Shown here: one piece after another, positions 1 through 12,086 of the stretch
Layout of the letters: each line of letters begins with the position of its first letter
Position numbering within the stretch: position 1 is the stretch's first letter
From: Psilocybe azurescens
Lineage: Eukaryota; Basidiomycota; Agaricomycetes; Agaricales; Agrocybaceae
DNA length: 30,630 nt
Assembly (NCBI GenBank): GCA_023853785.1
Contig: JAJIRX010000154.1
Location: 1-30,630 of the forward strand
Reading direction: 5' to 3'
Notes under the pieces: generated by a model
What the model was told of the DNA's origin: nothing
What the model saw: only the letters and a program-made list of their open reading frames with translations
The model's database searches: none
Made by a program: the position numbers and the translations under genes

Positions 1-1158
1 GTTTATCAAGTACAATTAATGATAATTCGACAATCAATGAAATGGATGTCGTGTTGAATTGATCTTTAACTGCACGGCTCAGCAATGCTTCGATTTCTCT
101 TGCTTATTACTTCTCAACACCATCATCACAACAGAAAATCCAAGATCCCTCAGAACGACACACTCTACACCCGCAAAAGATGCTCAATACACTGTCCTCT
201 CGTTATACATTGGCACAATGTTGGCGTCGTAGGCCAAAATCTACCCCATCGAGCACTTCAAATGGTCTGTTACGGCTTGAAAAAATGTTACCGAAAGGAT
301 TGCGCACCGGGCCCTGCTTTGCACCACACCCGACCGATACCCTACAAAAACCCAACTGAGCTGTTCTCGTCGTAGTTGTGAAGTCCGAGCAGGCTTGCTT
401 GTACCAGGTCTCGACGCTGCCTCGAATGATAAGCAGCTGTGTCGGCCCACATAACGGACAGCGTTGGGTCAAGCACTGTTATGTAGAACACCCCACCAAT
501 ATCCCCTACAGTCCCAAAAAACAAACAACCAACGTGGCAAGAACAGCCATAGTACCTACATACCTTACAGATAATTTGCCCGTTAACAGATCATTCTCTG
601 TATGACATACAGCCGGTGTTATCTTTATTACAAGACCTCACCGTAATAAACTATGCCTACGTTAACGAAATCACCATTAACGCGACAGCACATGTACTGG
701 GAATCCTCATAGCCAATACCCTCCCGTGTTGACTAAACCCGGACCCAGCATCGTCGTAGCGCTTGATTAGGGACCATCAGCCTGTGTTCGTCATTACTTC
801 GAAGCCGCAGCCTATATGCTTATTAACTAGCAGTGACTTCAACGAACGACAAAACGGCGAATAATTATATAAATACTGACAAAAAGTTCGAGTAACACGA
901 TGTATGTATGTATTTATAGTCAGATTTGAAAACGGCAGATATACTAGTAGATCAGTCGAAATAGCCAAAGAATTGAAAAATAGCAGAAAAAATATCCAGC
1001 TGCAATTTTTCAAGAGGGAAGAAAAGATCGTTGTTGTTTGGTATCAAGTTACAGAAATAACGAAGGGAAAAGAAAAAGACGAGGATGAGGACGAGGAGAA
1101 AAAAGACAAACGAGCGTTGCATGATCATGATAACAAGTAAAGCAAAAGAATGTAATAA
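1..1158. other. Intergenic, no supported gene
   Basis: No reading frame here shows a recognisable domain or a plausible exon chain. The plus-strand frame at 904-1140 is rich in Lys, Glu and Asp at its end and looks like low-complexity AT-rich spacer rather than protein. The stretch lies downstream of the minus-strand polarity gene that ends at 1159, so its right edge should hold that gene's 3' untranslated region. Confidence 0.5.
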
Positions 1159-4100
1159 TTAGAAAGCGCCCACTACAGATCTCCCAATATAATCATCAAG
1201 AACCTAGCAGAAACACAACACTCAGAGCTGAATCCCAAAAAGAAAGAAAGAAACACACCTTATCCATCTCCTCGAGCTGCTTGAACCCAGCGGCATATAT
1301 ATCCCTCACTTGAGGGTGCAAAGCCTCAAATCCAACGGCGTCCCAAACAACAGTTCATCAACAGGATGCGGTCGCGGCGTCGGCTTGTTGGGCACCGACG
1401 CCTTGTACTCAATGATAGACATCATCTGCGTCAGCCCAAAGTCGTCTTTCGGCATAACGACCCGGCGCTGCTGTTGCTGTTGTTGCTGGCGATTCGGAGT
1501 AGCCCTATCCCGCGAAGATTTCTCTTCCTCCACACGCGACAGATTGGACTGGGCAAGAACGGGCGTACCCCTGTCAGGCGTAGCACGGCCGCCTGAGTTA
1601 ACAGACATGATAGACGCGATGGATGGATTGCGGCGGCTTCCCATGTTCACAGGGGAAGGACTCATCCTAGGGCCGCCCGTCGGTGTAGTTGTCCCTGGCC
1701 TACTGATCGCCCTCTCCTCCGGACTAGCATTCGCAACCGGCGTAGCGCGAGACACAGTCTCCTGCTCCTCCCTCTTCTCCATATTCATCTTCGAAGCCAA
1801 TGGCGCAGAACCAGGCGTAACCGAGCGCGACGGGCTCTCTCCATCATCCACCGAATACTCAGAAGCAGACAGTGTCGCCGAAAGCGTCGACAAAGGCCGA
1901 CTGTCCGCACTGACGCTCGACAGCGACGAATAATCCCGCTCCCGCCCCTTGCCCTTTCTGATCTTATGCAGCACACGGTCAAGCTTCTCCCCAATCCCGT
2001 CTTTATTCCGGATGAACACGCCTTCCAGCAGATCGTTCTTATTGTTATTGTTGATCTCGCGCCATTCCTCTTCGATGATATCGCTAACGTCATACGTCTC
2101 GCCGTCAGGCTCGACATACGAATACCGCATCCTATCACCCGTCTCATACCGCGAACTACGGAGCACCGCGTTCCCGGGAAGCAGCACGTCCATCCCGCGA
2201 ACAGAATTAGAAGACGCTGACACGATGGCCTTCTGCGTAGCACTCTGCTTCGCCCGTTGGGCAGCGATAATCTCCTGCCTCGAAGGTTGCTTGAACTTGT
2301 TTTCCTTTTCCTCCACAGCGGCGACAGCCTCCGAGTTATAGCTCGACGTCGATTCACGGTGCAAGTGCTGGAGAGCAATTTCGTCTAGAGGCGCAGAGAA
2401 CCGTTTTCGAGAAGTAGAATTGCGGTAAGCCGTGGAACGGCGGAGAACGAAGACAGGATCATCATGACGGACGTCATCCACCGAGCCTAGGAGCTGGGAG
2501 GAATCCAGAGAACGGCGCTTGTTGACAGTGGCCTGACCACCAGGCGCTTTGAACAGCGGAGGGCGAGGGAATGCGTCAATGACTTTGCTGGACGGCGATA
2601 ACTCGCGTTCTCCAGGAAGAGAAAAAAAGAAGGTAAGTAAGCATAACTGAAGAGAAGCAGAAAAAATATTCACCTTGCCCTTCAACGCTAACCATCAATC
2701 CATATCGCACTCTCACACCACTCCTGCGCTTCGTCGTTTTATCCTCGACCTCATCCCCACCATCAATAACTCCGTCCTGGATTCCAAACCTCTCCAAGCT
2801 GATCTCTGTAACCTCCGCAACCGTCACATTCTTCGGGAACATGAAGATCTTGCGCCTCAGGTTCGGCGAGACAAGCACAGGCGCATTCGGGTCCGTCAGC
2901 GTGTTCTTGAACACAATAGCCTCCGTCTGCGGGTGGAAGGCCATGTCGGTGGGGAGGTCCTCGGCGTATATGACGAGCTGCATCGCGAACCGGGTTGCGG
3001 GCGACGTGAATCGCTCAGCAGCAATGTTCGCGCCAGAAGTCGACACGGACAGGAACTGCGACTTGCTCCCACTGTGCTGCATCTCCGACTCCGTCTGCGA
3101 TCTATCAACGGCGACCATTGTGTCGTCTCCTTCGTGTCCGGTCAGGCCATCGTCCGCGTTATGGCCCCCTTTCCTGTTCAAGTAGAACTTGACAGCCGAG
3201 TCGTCCGTGAAATCGTTCATTGACAATTTCTTGATCGCAGGATGCATGGAGAGATTGCTGGACACCGAGCTGATACTCCCAACACTGCTCCTCTTGACCT
3301 TGGGCAGCTCCGTCGTTTCAGAAGCGTCTCGAAAACCACAAGTGGGTTTTCCGTGGGCTGAAGCACCGTCGAGCCACCCCCTTCGACTTGTTTGACCATA
3401 AGATAATAGTCCTTCTCGTCCTCTCCAGAAGGCAGCCTGAAGCGTTGGATGGCTTGTCTAACGAGATCTGTAGCTGATGTGGATGGGTTGAGAAGAACAG
3501 TCTTGAACGTCGCCTCCGTCTGCAAGTTCTCCCCAGCAAACACCCGAATGACGCTCAAGTTCGCCTGCACATCGTTCGAAGACGGGCTCGTAAGAATCAA
3601 AGACCCCGGACGAGGTCTCGACGTCGGAGGGCCCAAAGCGGAACTTGACAACGGCGAACTGAGCATGACAGCCGATGCTGACTGCAGGCCATACGAAGGC
3701 TGGGCCTCCGGTGGAGAGGAGGGCGACCTATTGAGGTATTCTTTGTACTGCGTCATATGCTGCTGGTCTCTCTGCCGCAGCTGGTTGGCATGTTCAGAGA
3801 CCTGAGGGGTGGAGACTTGAGGGGTGGAGACCTGAGGGGTAGTCGAGCGCTCTGGAGTCGATGGGGCAACTTGATTGTTCTGCGACGCCGCGCGGATGTC
3901 GGCAACGGTATTCCTCAGACTGATCGCCTGCTGCTGCTGCTGAGCCGTTGAAGTCGTGGGCGATATCGCACCATCCGAAGGCGATGGTCGATGGCTCGAA
4001 GACCGGCTCGACTCCGACGACTCCCGCCCCACAAACTCGCTGCTTTCCACAGAAGCAATGGACGGGCTCTTGTCTTTCGGCTTATCCTTCTTATTCCTGC

Positions 4101-5651
4101 CAAAGATGTTCCCAAACACACCGCCCTTCTTCTTCTTATCCTTCCCCTCATCCTCCGTGTCTGTCTTCTCGCTCTTCACCGACGGGTCCTTGCGCAGCTT
4201 CGCCTGCTGCTTGTTGTACGTCGCCGAGCTGACGGGCGGTGCCATCTTCTCTTTTGACTTGGCCTTCTTCTTCGCGGACTCGTCGGACAGCAGGGAGGAC
4301 TCGTCGTCGCGCATCCTCTTCGCCCGCTCGTCCTCGACAACGATGCTGGGAGGTACTGACCCGTGCGCCCGTCTTCGGATTCGCGGGCGATTGTGGGCGT
4401 AACGGTCATCTTGCGGGTTTCGAGTGACCTCGGCTGGGTCGATGCGACGCGGACCCTGCGCAGCGGCGTCCTGGGCCAATCTCTCTCGAGAGCCGGAGGT
4501 GCGAAGCGTCTGTTGTGACAATTGTTGTTGAGTTTGAGCGGCTTGTTGAGCGGCTTGCTGTTGAGCTAAGGCTTGTTGTTGTTGCTGCTGCTGCTGTTGT
4601 TGCTGTTGTAACTGTTGCTGTTGCTGCATCTTCTGGCGGACAAGCTGCTCTTCTTGCTGCTGCAATTGCTCTTGTTGCTGAGCACGAAGCCTCTGCTGTT
4701 CCTGGTATTCGCGCATCGATCCAGGCATCAACGCGTCCGGGATTGGAGCACCACCTGTCTGAGCAGGGGCGTTCAACTGGATTTCCTCTCCCACAGAATC
4801 ATCCCACTGCATCCCGTCATCCATGTCCATCGAAGAAAACTCGTCTTCATCCATACTCTGCATGTACATATGCTCATTCGCCACCTCGAGATCTTCTTCC
4901 TCGAAACCGTCTGTATCCCACTCGTCATCTTCATTTTCGACCTCGCCTTCTTTGAGCCCGGGAATGAAACGATGGTGGAAGCGGATGGAGTTGAAGTGGA
5001 CGCTTCTCCTGTTGTTAGTGCGACTGTTGCTACTGGTTCGGCGAGGGGTGGGGTGACCGACACAGAGCGAAATTGTACATTTTGGCGTACACGGTCACCA
5101 ATGCCGGGTTCAACTTGTTCGGCTTGGGTAGGAGAGCAAGCTATGAAGATAATATCAGTATTAAAAATAATTTCAGAGTATAGACACGAGAAATTAGGTA
5201 CCTCAATATTTCGGTGCTTGTTTAGTCGAGCAAGACGTTCGAATGGTGTTTCGATGTTCTCTGCAGGAATGTAACCAACTTCTTGGGTTTTGAGAACCCG
5301 TACCAGCCACCAATAGCTGTTACTGTCGTCCATAAGATACAAACTGTCCCCCTTCACAACATTCGCCTGACCCTCCACTGTTGCAGCAAAACTGTGCAGC
5401 GCATACACCATATCAAAGTCAATAGACTCATTGGGTATTGAAAGCGTGGACGAGACGTCCTCTTCGAACATATCTTCGCCCTCGTCGATTTCCGAGTCGT
5501 CTTCAAGAACTGAGTGTTCCTCGTCGTCTGTACCGTAACTTAATGCGGCGGCGTCTGCGTGGGCATGGAGATTCTGGCCATCGTCTGCGTGGATCTGATC
5601 TCGCAGGTCAAATGTATCCTGACGCGTTGGCCTTCGAGGGTCCACGCTCAT
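1159..5651 (-). CDS. SH3 and Ras-association domain polarity scaffold (Bud14/Tea4-like SH3)
   Basis: Probable cell-polarity scaffold. Exons read as 5651-5202, 5140-2674, 2609-1259 and 1203-1159, about 1438 residues. An SH3 domain (about residues 55-115) has the YWWLVR and GYIPAENIETPFERLARLN signature of the fungal Bud14/Tea4 group. An acidic stretch, a long Gln-rich coiled region, a Lys-rich segment and an STPQV repeat follow. A Ras-association-like domain (VIRVFAGENLQTEATFKTVL to NPLVVFETL, about 3320-3560) comes next, then a conserved block ending in SSVSSNLSMHPAIKKL and a tail ending in VDELLFGT, LHPQVRDIYAAGFKQLEEMD and DDYIGRSVVGAF. Four single-base deletions must be assumed to keep one frame: about 5138, 5060, 3330 and 1327. 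With them the total is an exact multiple of three. The domain order is seen; the role in polarity and protein phosphatase 1 targeting is inferred from the SH3 family. Confidence 0.82.
3797..3841 (-). repeat. 15-bp coding tandem repeat, three units
   Basis: Three head-to-tail 15-bp units (3797-3811, 3812-3826, 3827-3841) differ by one or two bases and encode Ser-Thr-Pro-Gln-Val three times in the disordered part of the polarity scaffold. The unit keeps the reading frame, so copy number can vary between strains without harm. The S/T-P pairs are possible proline-directed kinase sites. Confidence 0.85.
4515..4700 (-). repeat. Polyglutamine-encoding CAA/CAG repeat
   Basis: This stretch of the polarity scaffold encodes several glutamine runs, the longest about 12 residues, broken by Leu, Ala, Glu and Arg. 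The codons mix CAA and CAG, so it is not a pure trinucleotide microsatellite. It most likely forms a coiled coil or low-complexity linker between the SH3 part and the Ras-association part. Confidence 0.8.
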
Positions 5652-7078
5652 ATTTGGAAATTATATATAACAAAAGAGAAGCAAGGAATGTGGAGGTGCC
5701 AGAATCCAGATGCGCCACGAACCAACCCTGAAGTGCCTGCTTCGTCAGGAGAAGAATCGCTGGGAGCCCTTTGTGTAGTATTAGAGGTGGTGGTGGTGGT
5801 GCAAAGGAACCTCCTGGGGATATGGTGGATAAGAAAGGGACCCTTGGTTGTATGAGAAAGGAGTGTGGGGACACCTGTCATTGTCCACACTGCCAGCTTA
5901 CTCTTGATGGGGCTTATGTAACTGCACAGCTTTGTTCCTGTCCAGCACGCTTAAACGCGTCAGCCAACGCGCCACTATCGCTCATCGACTTGGCCTTATA
6001 GATCGCTCAGCACACTGTTAGTCGCAGACAGAGACCTTTTATGTATGTCGTAATGCTACTGTTGAGGTCGATTCGTCCAAGTCAAGGCATTAGCTCTTAT
6101 AATCGAAGTCAGGACACAGTTGGGCTGCCCTTACTCATTTCAAATCAATTGCAAATCAAAATTAGATTTTGAAAAATCGAAAGATGTGGGTCTGTGTATA
6201 TAGTCTATCTGAACTTCGTACTAACACCAACCACTTGCACAAGGCCTAAACCAAGTTGACCATATATGAAATTGAGACATAGAAAAGAAATAAAATTGTA
6301 CTCTTAGGCTGGTACAGACAACCCGAAGAAAAGGTGTTCTGTCAGTGTCGGATTGGTTAAAGACTGGATGGAGATCAAAATTGAAAGAAGAAAGCGGAAG
6401 GACGGTTCACTCGACTTGATACTTATTGCCGAAGAATTCAAACACCGCTGGCATCGTTACGCGGAGTTCTCACTCAAAATCAAACACTTGCTCGGAGCCA
6501 CCAACAGGACCGGTTGGTTTACTCCAGGAAGCCCTAAAATTTCTTTAAAACGGATTGTCTTCTCGCCATTAAAATTGTACTGGAGCCTCGACTCTCGACC
6601 AAACGGCCTACACGCGTCTGGAAGCAGCTACACAACACGAATAACTCCAAACGTCTATGAGCCTCGGACTCGGAGGAACAACTGGGTGTCTTCCGGAGAT
6701 CTCCATGCTTGAAGAATCGTGTACTAGGCCAACTAATTGTGCTTTCCTGGGTTCAGATCCATATCATTGAGCAGGGGCAACTGCGGACAGGGCCGCGCAT
6801 CTAGACGCTCAGCGAGATCAGTACTTGTAGGCGCGATCCAAATAAGCGGAGACAAACCAATTCGACGCAATGCTAAACTATGTCAACACCGTCAAGTTAG
6901 ATTCTTATCCTCCACTTACTCTGCGATTACTCTGGTCAAATCTAATTTTCTCCGATACTCCTACGATCAGTATCAGAGTCGCCGGAATTCATCCTGTACA
7001 CATATTGCTTAGCACAAGAACCAGGGTGAAGTAAACCCCGACTTCTGATTAAACTCCAACAATAAGCGCAATGGAGCG
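5652..7078. other. Intergenic spacer with (GGT)5 microsatellite
   Basis: About 1.4 kb between the divergent polarity gene and the first GMC oxidoreductase gene, so it should hold both promoters. A perfect GGT x5 microsatellite lies at 5786-5800, about 140 bases upstream of the polarity-gene start. An open frame at 6353-6712 has no recognisable domain, no supporting exons and no paralog in the window, and I do not call it. Confidence 0.45.
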
Positions 7079-7085
7079 TATATAA
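7079..7085 (+). promoter_or_regulatory. TATA box of GMC oxidoreductase gene 1
   Basis: A TATATAA motif begins 61 bases upstream of the ATG at 7140, a normal position for a fungal TATA box. The paralogous GMC gene on the other strand also has a TATA motif upstream, which suggests regulated rather than constitutive expression. Confidence 0.55.
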
Positions 7086-7139
7086 CAAGCCAACTTCGGG
7101 CTGTTATAGGAAAGACCATTCCTCATTATTGCATCCACA

Positions 7140-10100
7140 ATGTCTGCTACCATCGAACAAGTTTCCGGAAAATCCTTCGACTATGTGATCGTCGGTATGT
7201 CGTCCCCGAAGTCTATTTGCTATCTGTAGTGCGTTTCTGACGGGTCGACTGTATGCGCTTTTAAGGAGGAGGAGTAAGTCTTCATACAGGATCTTCCACT
7301 TTCCACAAGCGTCTAAACTGACGTTTCTCCCTTCTAGACCGCGGGTCTTGTTTTGGCCAACCGTCTTACAGAAGACGAGTCTGTATCAGTCCTCGTCCTC
7401 GAAGCCGGTGCTGCGAATCTAGGAGACCCCGCTCTCCGTAAGTCCATGAAATCTATTTTTGCTTCTTCCGTGCCAGCTGAATGCATAATATAAACAGTGA
7501 CCCCCGCTACATTCGGGTCTCAATTCGGAAACCCGCAATATGAGTGGGGTTATGCCACTGTAAGTCTGCAGAGCTCGAAGTCCGATGATCACCAAACTGA
7601 AGCTCAACAATCAGGAACCACAAGCACACTCCAACAACAGGGCTGTCCCCTGGCCTCGGTGAGTTCTGAATCCTGAACATCCGCAGCATATTTCCTTGAC
7701 TGTTCTTTCTCTCCAGTGGCAAGGGACTCGGAGGAAGCTCTGGAATCAACTTCTTCCAGTATCACATGCCCTCCGTTTCTGATCTCGATGGTCAGTCTTT
7801 GTATTATCGACCGTGACCTTGTGTTTTATATTAATCCGTCCTCTACCCAGCCTTTGAGAAGCTCGGAAATGCTGGATGGAACTGGGACCTCATCAAGAAA
7901 TACCAAATGAAATCCGAACGCTTCGTCCCTCCCCCCTGTCAAGGAGGAGACCATGAGCTATGATCTTTCGGTTCACGGCACAGACGGTGCGGATACTTAT
8001 TTCTGCCTTCAGCTGGTTTACTGACTGAGCGTAATTCAGGACCTCTGACCACCGCCTACGTTGTGACCGAATCGGGTCTGGAGAAACCCTATCATGATGT
8101 AAATCTACCTATTTGTCACTCCAAAAAATGGAAAGCTAAATCCGCCAATCGTTATAGACCCTGGCCAACCTCGGTGTTCAGCGCGCAGTCGATCCCGTGA
8201 GCATGATCCACGTCTTTCTATGAAAATATTGCCTGAGGCTGACATTCCGCCCGTTAGACTTCTGGAAAAGTATGCAACGTTATAACCTCATTGGCGTGTA
8301 TCTAATATTTCAAACAGCACACAGGCACCTGGCTGACACCAATGACGATCGACCCACAAACCCACGTCCGAACCTACGCCGCTAACGTACGTCCAATGCT
8401 ATTCTATTCAAAACCCAGTTATCTTCCGAATTAGAATTCGATTCTAAACCTCTAAATAATCTTCAGGCGTACTACGCACCTGTGGCCCATCGCAAGAATC
8501 TTACTGTCCTGACACTGGCGCGGGCGGCTAAAATCGAATCGACCACCGGTGCTAACGGCGTTTTGACCGCGACTGGCGTCCAGTTTTTGCATAACGACGC
8601 CACCCACTCCGCCTTTGCTACAAGGGAGGTTGTTCTGTCCGCCGGGTAAGTCTTTCTCTGTAATAGACGCCGTAAATCTGATCTCATGTAACTTTTTGTC
8701 TGAATAGATCCATCATTGATCCCCAGGTACATACCTATTTTGACTCTAATTTTTGGTGTACAGGTGGGGATTAACAATGCTTGGCCCGACAGATCCTCGA
8801 ACTCTCTGGTATTGGTAACAAAGAAGTCCTGAACAAGTTTGATATCCCAGTCAAGCTCGAGATTCCTGGCGTAGGCAGCAACATCCAGGAGCACGTCCAC
8901 GCAGGAGCGACCTTTGGTAAGATCTCTTCGACCCGCCTACGCAAAGGATTACTAAGATTATTCTTCAGAAATCCGAGAGGAGAGGAAAGACGAAGTTCTT
9001 ACGTTCGACTGTCTGCACGATCCCGCTGAGCTCGGAAAGCAGATGCAGCTCTTGTGAGGACCCTATAAACTCTCCTCTCGTATGATCATATATCTAACAA
9101 AATACAATAGCATGACCGAGGGTAAGGGTGTCTTCGGAATGGGGCTCAGCATGATGTCCATGCTACCCCTCGACAAAATCAGCCCGAACGCACAAGCCAT
9201 TTACGCCGACCTCGAGAAGAGCCTCGCAGAGAAGCATCGCAGCCAACAAATACTCCCCATTATACCAGAAGCAATTCAAGCTCCAACTGGAGAGTCTCAA
9301 GAACGGACAGGCGAATTGCGAGACGCTCCTTACACAGGCCGCTGCGCCTATCCCGGGTATCGCGCAGCCTGGAAAGAAATACTTGTCGTTGTCTTCGTTG
9401 TTGAATAATCCTTTCTCTCGTGGCACAATTGTGAGTGGTCGTTTTGATGAGGGAAGAGAGAAGAATGTTGCTTATCAATGACATTCTATTTTAGCACATC
9501 AAATCCACCAATCCTCTCGACAACCCTGCTATGGATCCTCACTTGTTCGAGGAAGAATATGGTCAGTTTACCGAAATAGCTATCTTGAGCAGATACTCAG
9601 TGATCAATTTTTTAGATATCCGTCTGCTGGTGGAGATGTTCAAGTGGAATCGTCGTGTTGTTCAGACTGAGCCGTTGAAGAGCTTCCTACAACGTAAGTC
9701 ATGCTCCTCCAGTCCTGGTCAAATTTTTACTCAACAAGGCCATATTCTCTTTTAGCGACTGAGGTATTCCCCGGCCCTGATGTTCAGACCGATGAGCAGA
9801 TTGCCAGTCAGTATCGTTATACACATTTGACGAAAATGTTGGGATTCTCATTGCGTATTTTTCAGACTACATCAAAAACACCATTGGAACCGTATACCGT
9901 ACGTGAACATCATACCCTTAGTTATTTGTCTACTGTAACTGACGTTAATGCATGCGATAGACACTATTGGATCCTGCTCCATGCTTCCCTTCGCTGATGG
10001 TGGAGTGGTAGACACCAAGCTCAAAGTGGGTGGCCTCTCATTTATCCCAACTGACTCTCTTCTGAGACGCCCTATCAGGTTTACAACACCTCCAACCTCC

Positions 10101-10344
10101 GCGTGGTAGACGTTTCTATTGTCCCGCTCCATGTGTCAGCCCACGTCCAAGGTACGAAGTACAGCTCTGTCGTCCAATCTAATCGTTTTCTGATCCTCTT
10201 TTTTCGGTATGCTCAGCCATCGCCTTTGCCATTGGTGAAATCGGTAAGTCGTATCTATCTATTATTATATAGTTACGGTGGACTAATTTGCATATCTAAG
10301 GTGCCGATATCATCAAGGGAAGCTCTAATTTGTTAGATATTTAA
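7140..10344 (+). CDS. GMC-family FAD oxidoreductase 1 (aryl-alcohol-oxidase-like)
   Basis: FAD-dependent oxidase or dehydrogenase of the glucose-methanol-choline family; the substrate is unknown. I read 24 exons, starting 7140-7194, 7266-7273, 7338-7437, 7498-7559 and ending 10079-10151, 10217-10243, 10301-10344; about 606 residues, the family's usual size. The N-terminus MSATIEQVSGKSFDYVIVGG with GGGTAG is the Rossmann FAD-binding motif. VPWPRGKGLGGSSGIN is GMC signature 1, and the SAGSIIDPQILELSGIG segment is signature 2. The C-terminus has the catalytic-type histidines in HTIGSCSMLP and PLHVSAHVQ. No signal peptide is visible, so the enzyme is probably intracellular. Two single-base insertions must be assumed: a six-C run at 7931-7936 and an extra base near 9235. 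With both removed the exon total is divisible by three. A TATA box lies 61 bases upstream. Confidence 0.88.
7266..7273 (+). other. 8-nt micro-exon of GMC gene 1
   Basis: The eight bases lie between an AAG acceptor and a GTAAGT donor. They complete the Gly-Gly-Gly of the FAD-binding GGGTAG motif: the last G of exon 1 plus these bases gives three GGA codons, and ACC GCG GGT follows at 7338. In the paralogous GMC gene the same residues are continuous with the next exon. Confidence 0.75.
8258..8269 (+). other. 12-nt micro-exon of GMC gene 1
   Basis: Twelve bases encode Thr-Ser-Gly-Lys between ...CGTTAG and GTATGC, joining DP to HTGTWLTP. The paralog has the matching 12-base exon at 14272-14283 (Leu-Ser-Gly-Asp), so the small exon predates the duplication. 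Confidence 0.75.
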
Positions 10345-10517
10345 TAGAAGTGCCGCTGCGGGCATTAATACGTGTATATTTATTTTTGTACATTTTAATT
10401 ATCAGGAACATCATGGATTTCAAATTCATTACGATACAGCTCTGAAACTGATTTATCCGCCGACATATGTATGAGTGGACCTCTGTAGCGGCCGTGGGTC
10501 ACAGCTCTATTGGTATT

Positions 10518-11588
10518 CTATGGTCGTTTGGTGAATGCGTCGACGTGAATTGTAATACCGTCTATAGAAGACGGGACAGTGGCCGACCCCTGTATCTTGA
10601 AGCCCATGTTCTGGTAAATTGGAACCTAAATGACGAGTCACTACATGTGCTCTATGTTGTTTGAAAGAATCTATAGTTCACATTAACACTGCTTGTTGTA
10701 GCCAGACCGGCGAATGAACCAGATTTCCTACCCTTGTAGGCCTAAACCTTTTGTTAGATAAAGCACTATCAGGCGCAGGGAAAATGAAGATAACCTTTTG
10801 GAAACCTATGTCGACCAGTGCGGTACCATACCCTTTCCTTTGATGAGTGGGGTGTGTTGCCAAGATGTAGCACCACCAATAGCGCGTGGTTTCCTAGATG
10901 AATTCAGTTGCTTTTAGCTCATGATAAAACCTGAAACGTATCCATAAGTACCTCTGGAGTAAACAGCCTGCCCACAAACTCCTTCATATGAGAAGGGTAC
11001 TAACAAGAGTGATTATCAAGAAAGGTTTTACGCTTGACTTCAATGAAGAACAATACTTACAGTTTTTCCAACCAATTCTTTGTCTCTCGACTACATCCGT
11101 TGACATAATCGTCATACCCTAGAGCGCGCTGAGCTTCTCTATAATATCTAGTTTTATACGGAATCAACATAGTAGCAATTAAATAAGACTTACGTCGCGA
11201 AGAGGGCTTTCCCAGGGGCGTACCACACTGCACAGCTGGCAATTTCATCTTTTCCTTCATTGTCTACAGTCACTACCCAGACCTCTCCCTCAAGAAGTGC
11301 GGCACGGAAGATGGAACTCCAGTATTCGTAGCTCCGACTTAGATCTCCCCCAGCATGCTATTGAGCAACGGTTCTTGGGGTAAACATTATCTATGACAGT
11401 CCCAATTTCGAAGGACAGTGTTCGCATTGACTCACCATCTGTAAAGGCCTTTTCATTGAGGTCACATAGTTGATCGAGTTGCTCGTCTGATTCAAATTCA
11501 AAACCGTTAGTTTCGTTCGCGGTATAATAGCGAAGCAAGAAGGCAAACCGGTCAGTGTCTCGAGGCGTTTGATAGTATCCTGCGACAT
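10518..11588 (-). CDS. GNAT-family N-acetyltransferase
   Basis: Probable acetyl-CoA-dependent N-acetyltransferase; the substrate is unknown. The key evidence is YILATHPTHQRKGYGTALVD at about 10830-10890: Q-R-K-G-Y-G fits the acetyl-CoA binding Q/R-x-x-G-x-G/A motif. Upstream exons give QLDQLCDLNEKAFTD, then YEYWSSIFRAALLEGEVWVV with EIASCAVWYAPGKALFAT, then ALGYDDYVNGCSRETKNWLE, then HMKEFVGRLFTPE. Downstream come FAGLATTSSVNVNY and the terminal exon NMGFKIQGSATVPSSIDGIT ... VDAFTKRP, stop at 10518. Several one-base shifts in G or A runs (about 11350, 11055) are needed to join exons, and the N-terminal start is uncertain. The gene sits in the 1.74-kb gap between two convergent GMC genes, on the same strand as the second. 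Confidence 0.66.
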
Positions 11589-12086
11589 TGTTAGAGAAAT
11601 GGATACCTATCGTTAGAGTATAACCAATCGATCTACTTATACACACAACAGGCGCGGGAAAGATCAACCTTCTACCATGTGGAAGCCAGTCTCGTCGGAT
11701 GATTGGGGCTGTGCAGTTTGAGCGCCCACTGGTAACTTAAAGTTATCGCATCATCGTCCATAGCCGCCCAACTTGTTGAAGGGTTCTATAATCAACCAAC
11801 AAGTTTGAGGACAGACATAGCTCTGGCGCGCAGTGCATGTATCACAAGATGAGCTTGAGCGATATAACGTGTATGTAAATACACGAAATCCGGCACTCAG
11901 GAAAGAGCGTGATAAGTGATTGATTGAAAATTTCCCCGTATGTTGTGGCTATAGAGTAAGCGAGAAGAATTAGATTCGTCATTCCGGCCCCACTCAAACT
12001 AGTTTCCTTTTTGTCAGCATCAAATTCTTAACAACTCTTTTACGTGAACTGAGTCAAGGAGAGTCCATCGGCGAGGGCTTCCTCCA
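11589..12086. other. Intergenic between GNAT and GMC gene 2
   Basis: About 500 bases between the GNAT start and the stop of the downstream-reading GMC gene 2. It should hold the GNAT promoter and GMC 2 3' end. No coding segment or repeat is visible, although further N-terminal GNAT exon sequence could lie at its left edge. Confidence 0.4.

Noticed and set aside
904..1140. Plus-strand 78-residue open frame
   Set aside because: Its low-complexity Lys/Glu/Asp end lies in an AT-rich spacer, and there is no domain or exon support.
1306..4884. Separate genes at 4884-3217, 3265-2576 and 2685-1306 on the minus strand
   Set aside because: The segments continue one another in a single conserved protein order and join through one normal intron and single-base frame corrections, so they are parts of one gene.
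6353..6712. Plus-strand 119-residue open frame
   Set aside because: No recognisable motif, no splice context and no similarity to other genes in the window; a chance open frame is the simplest reading.
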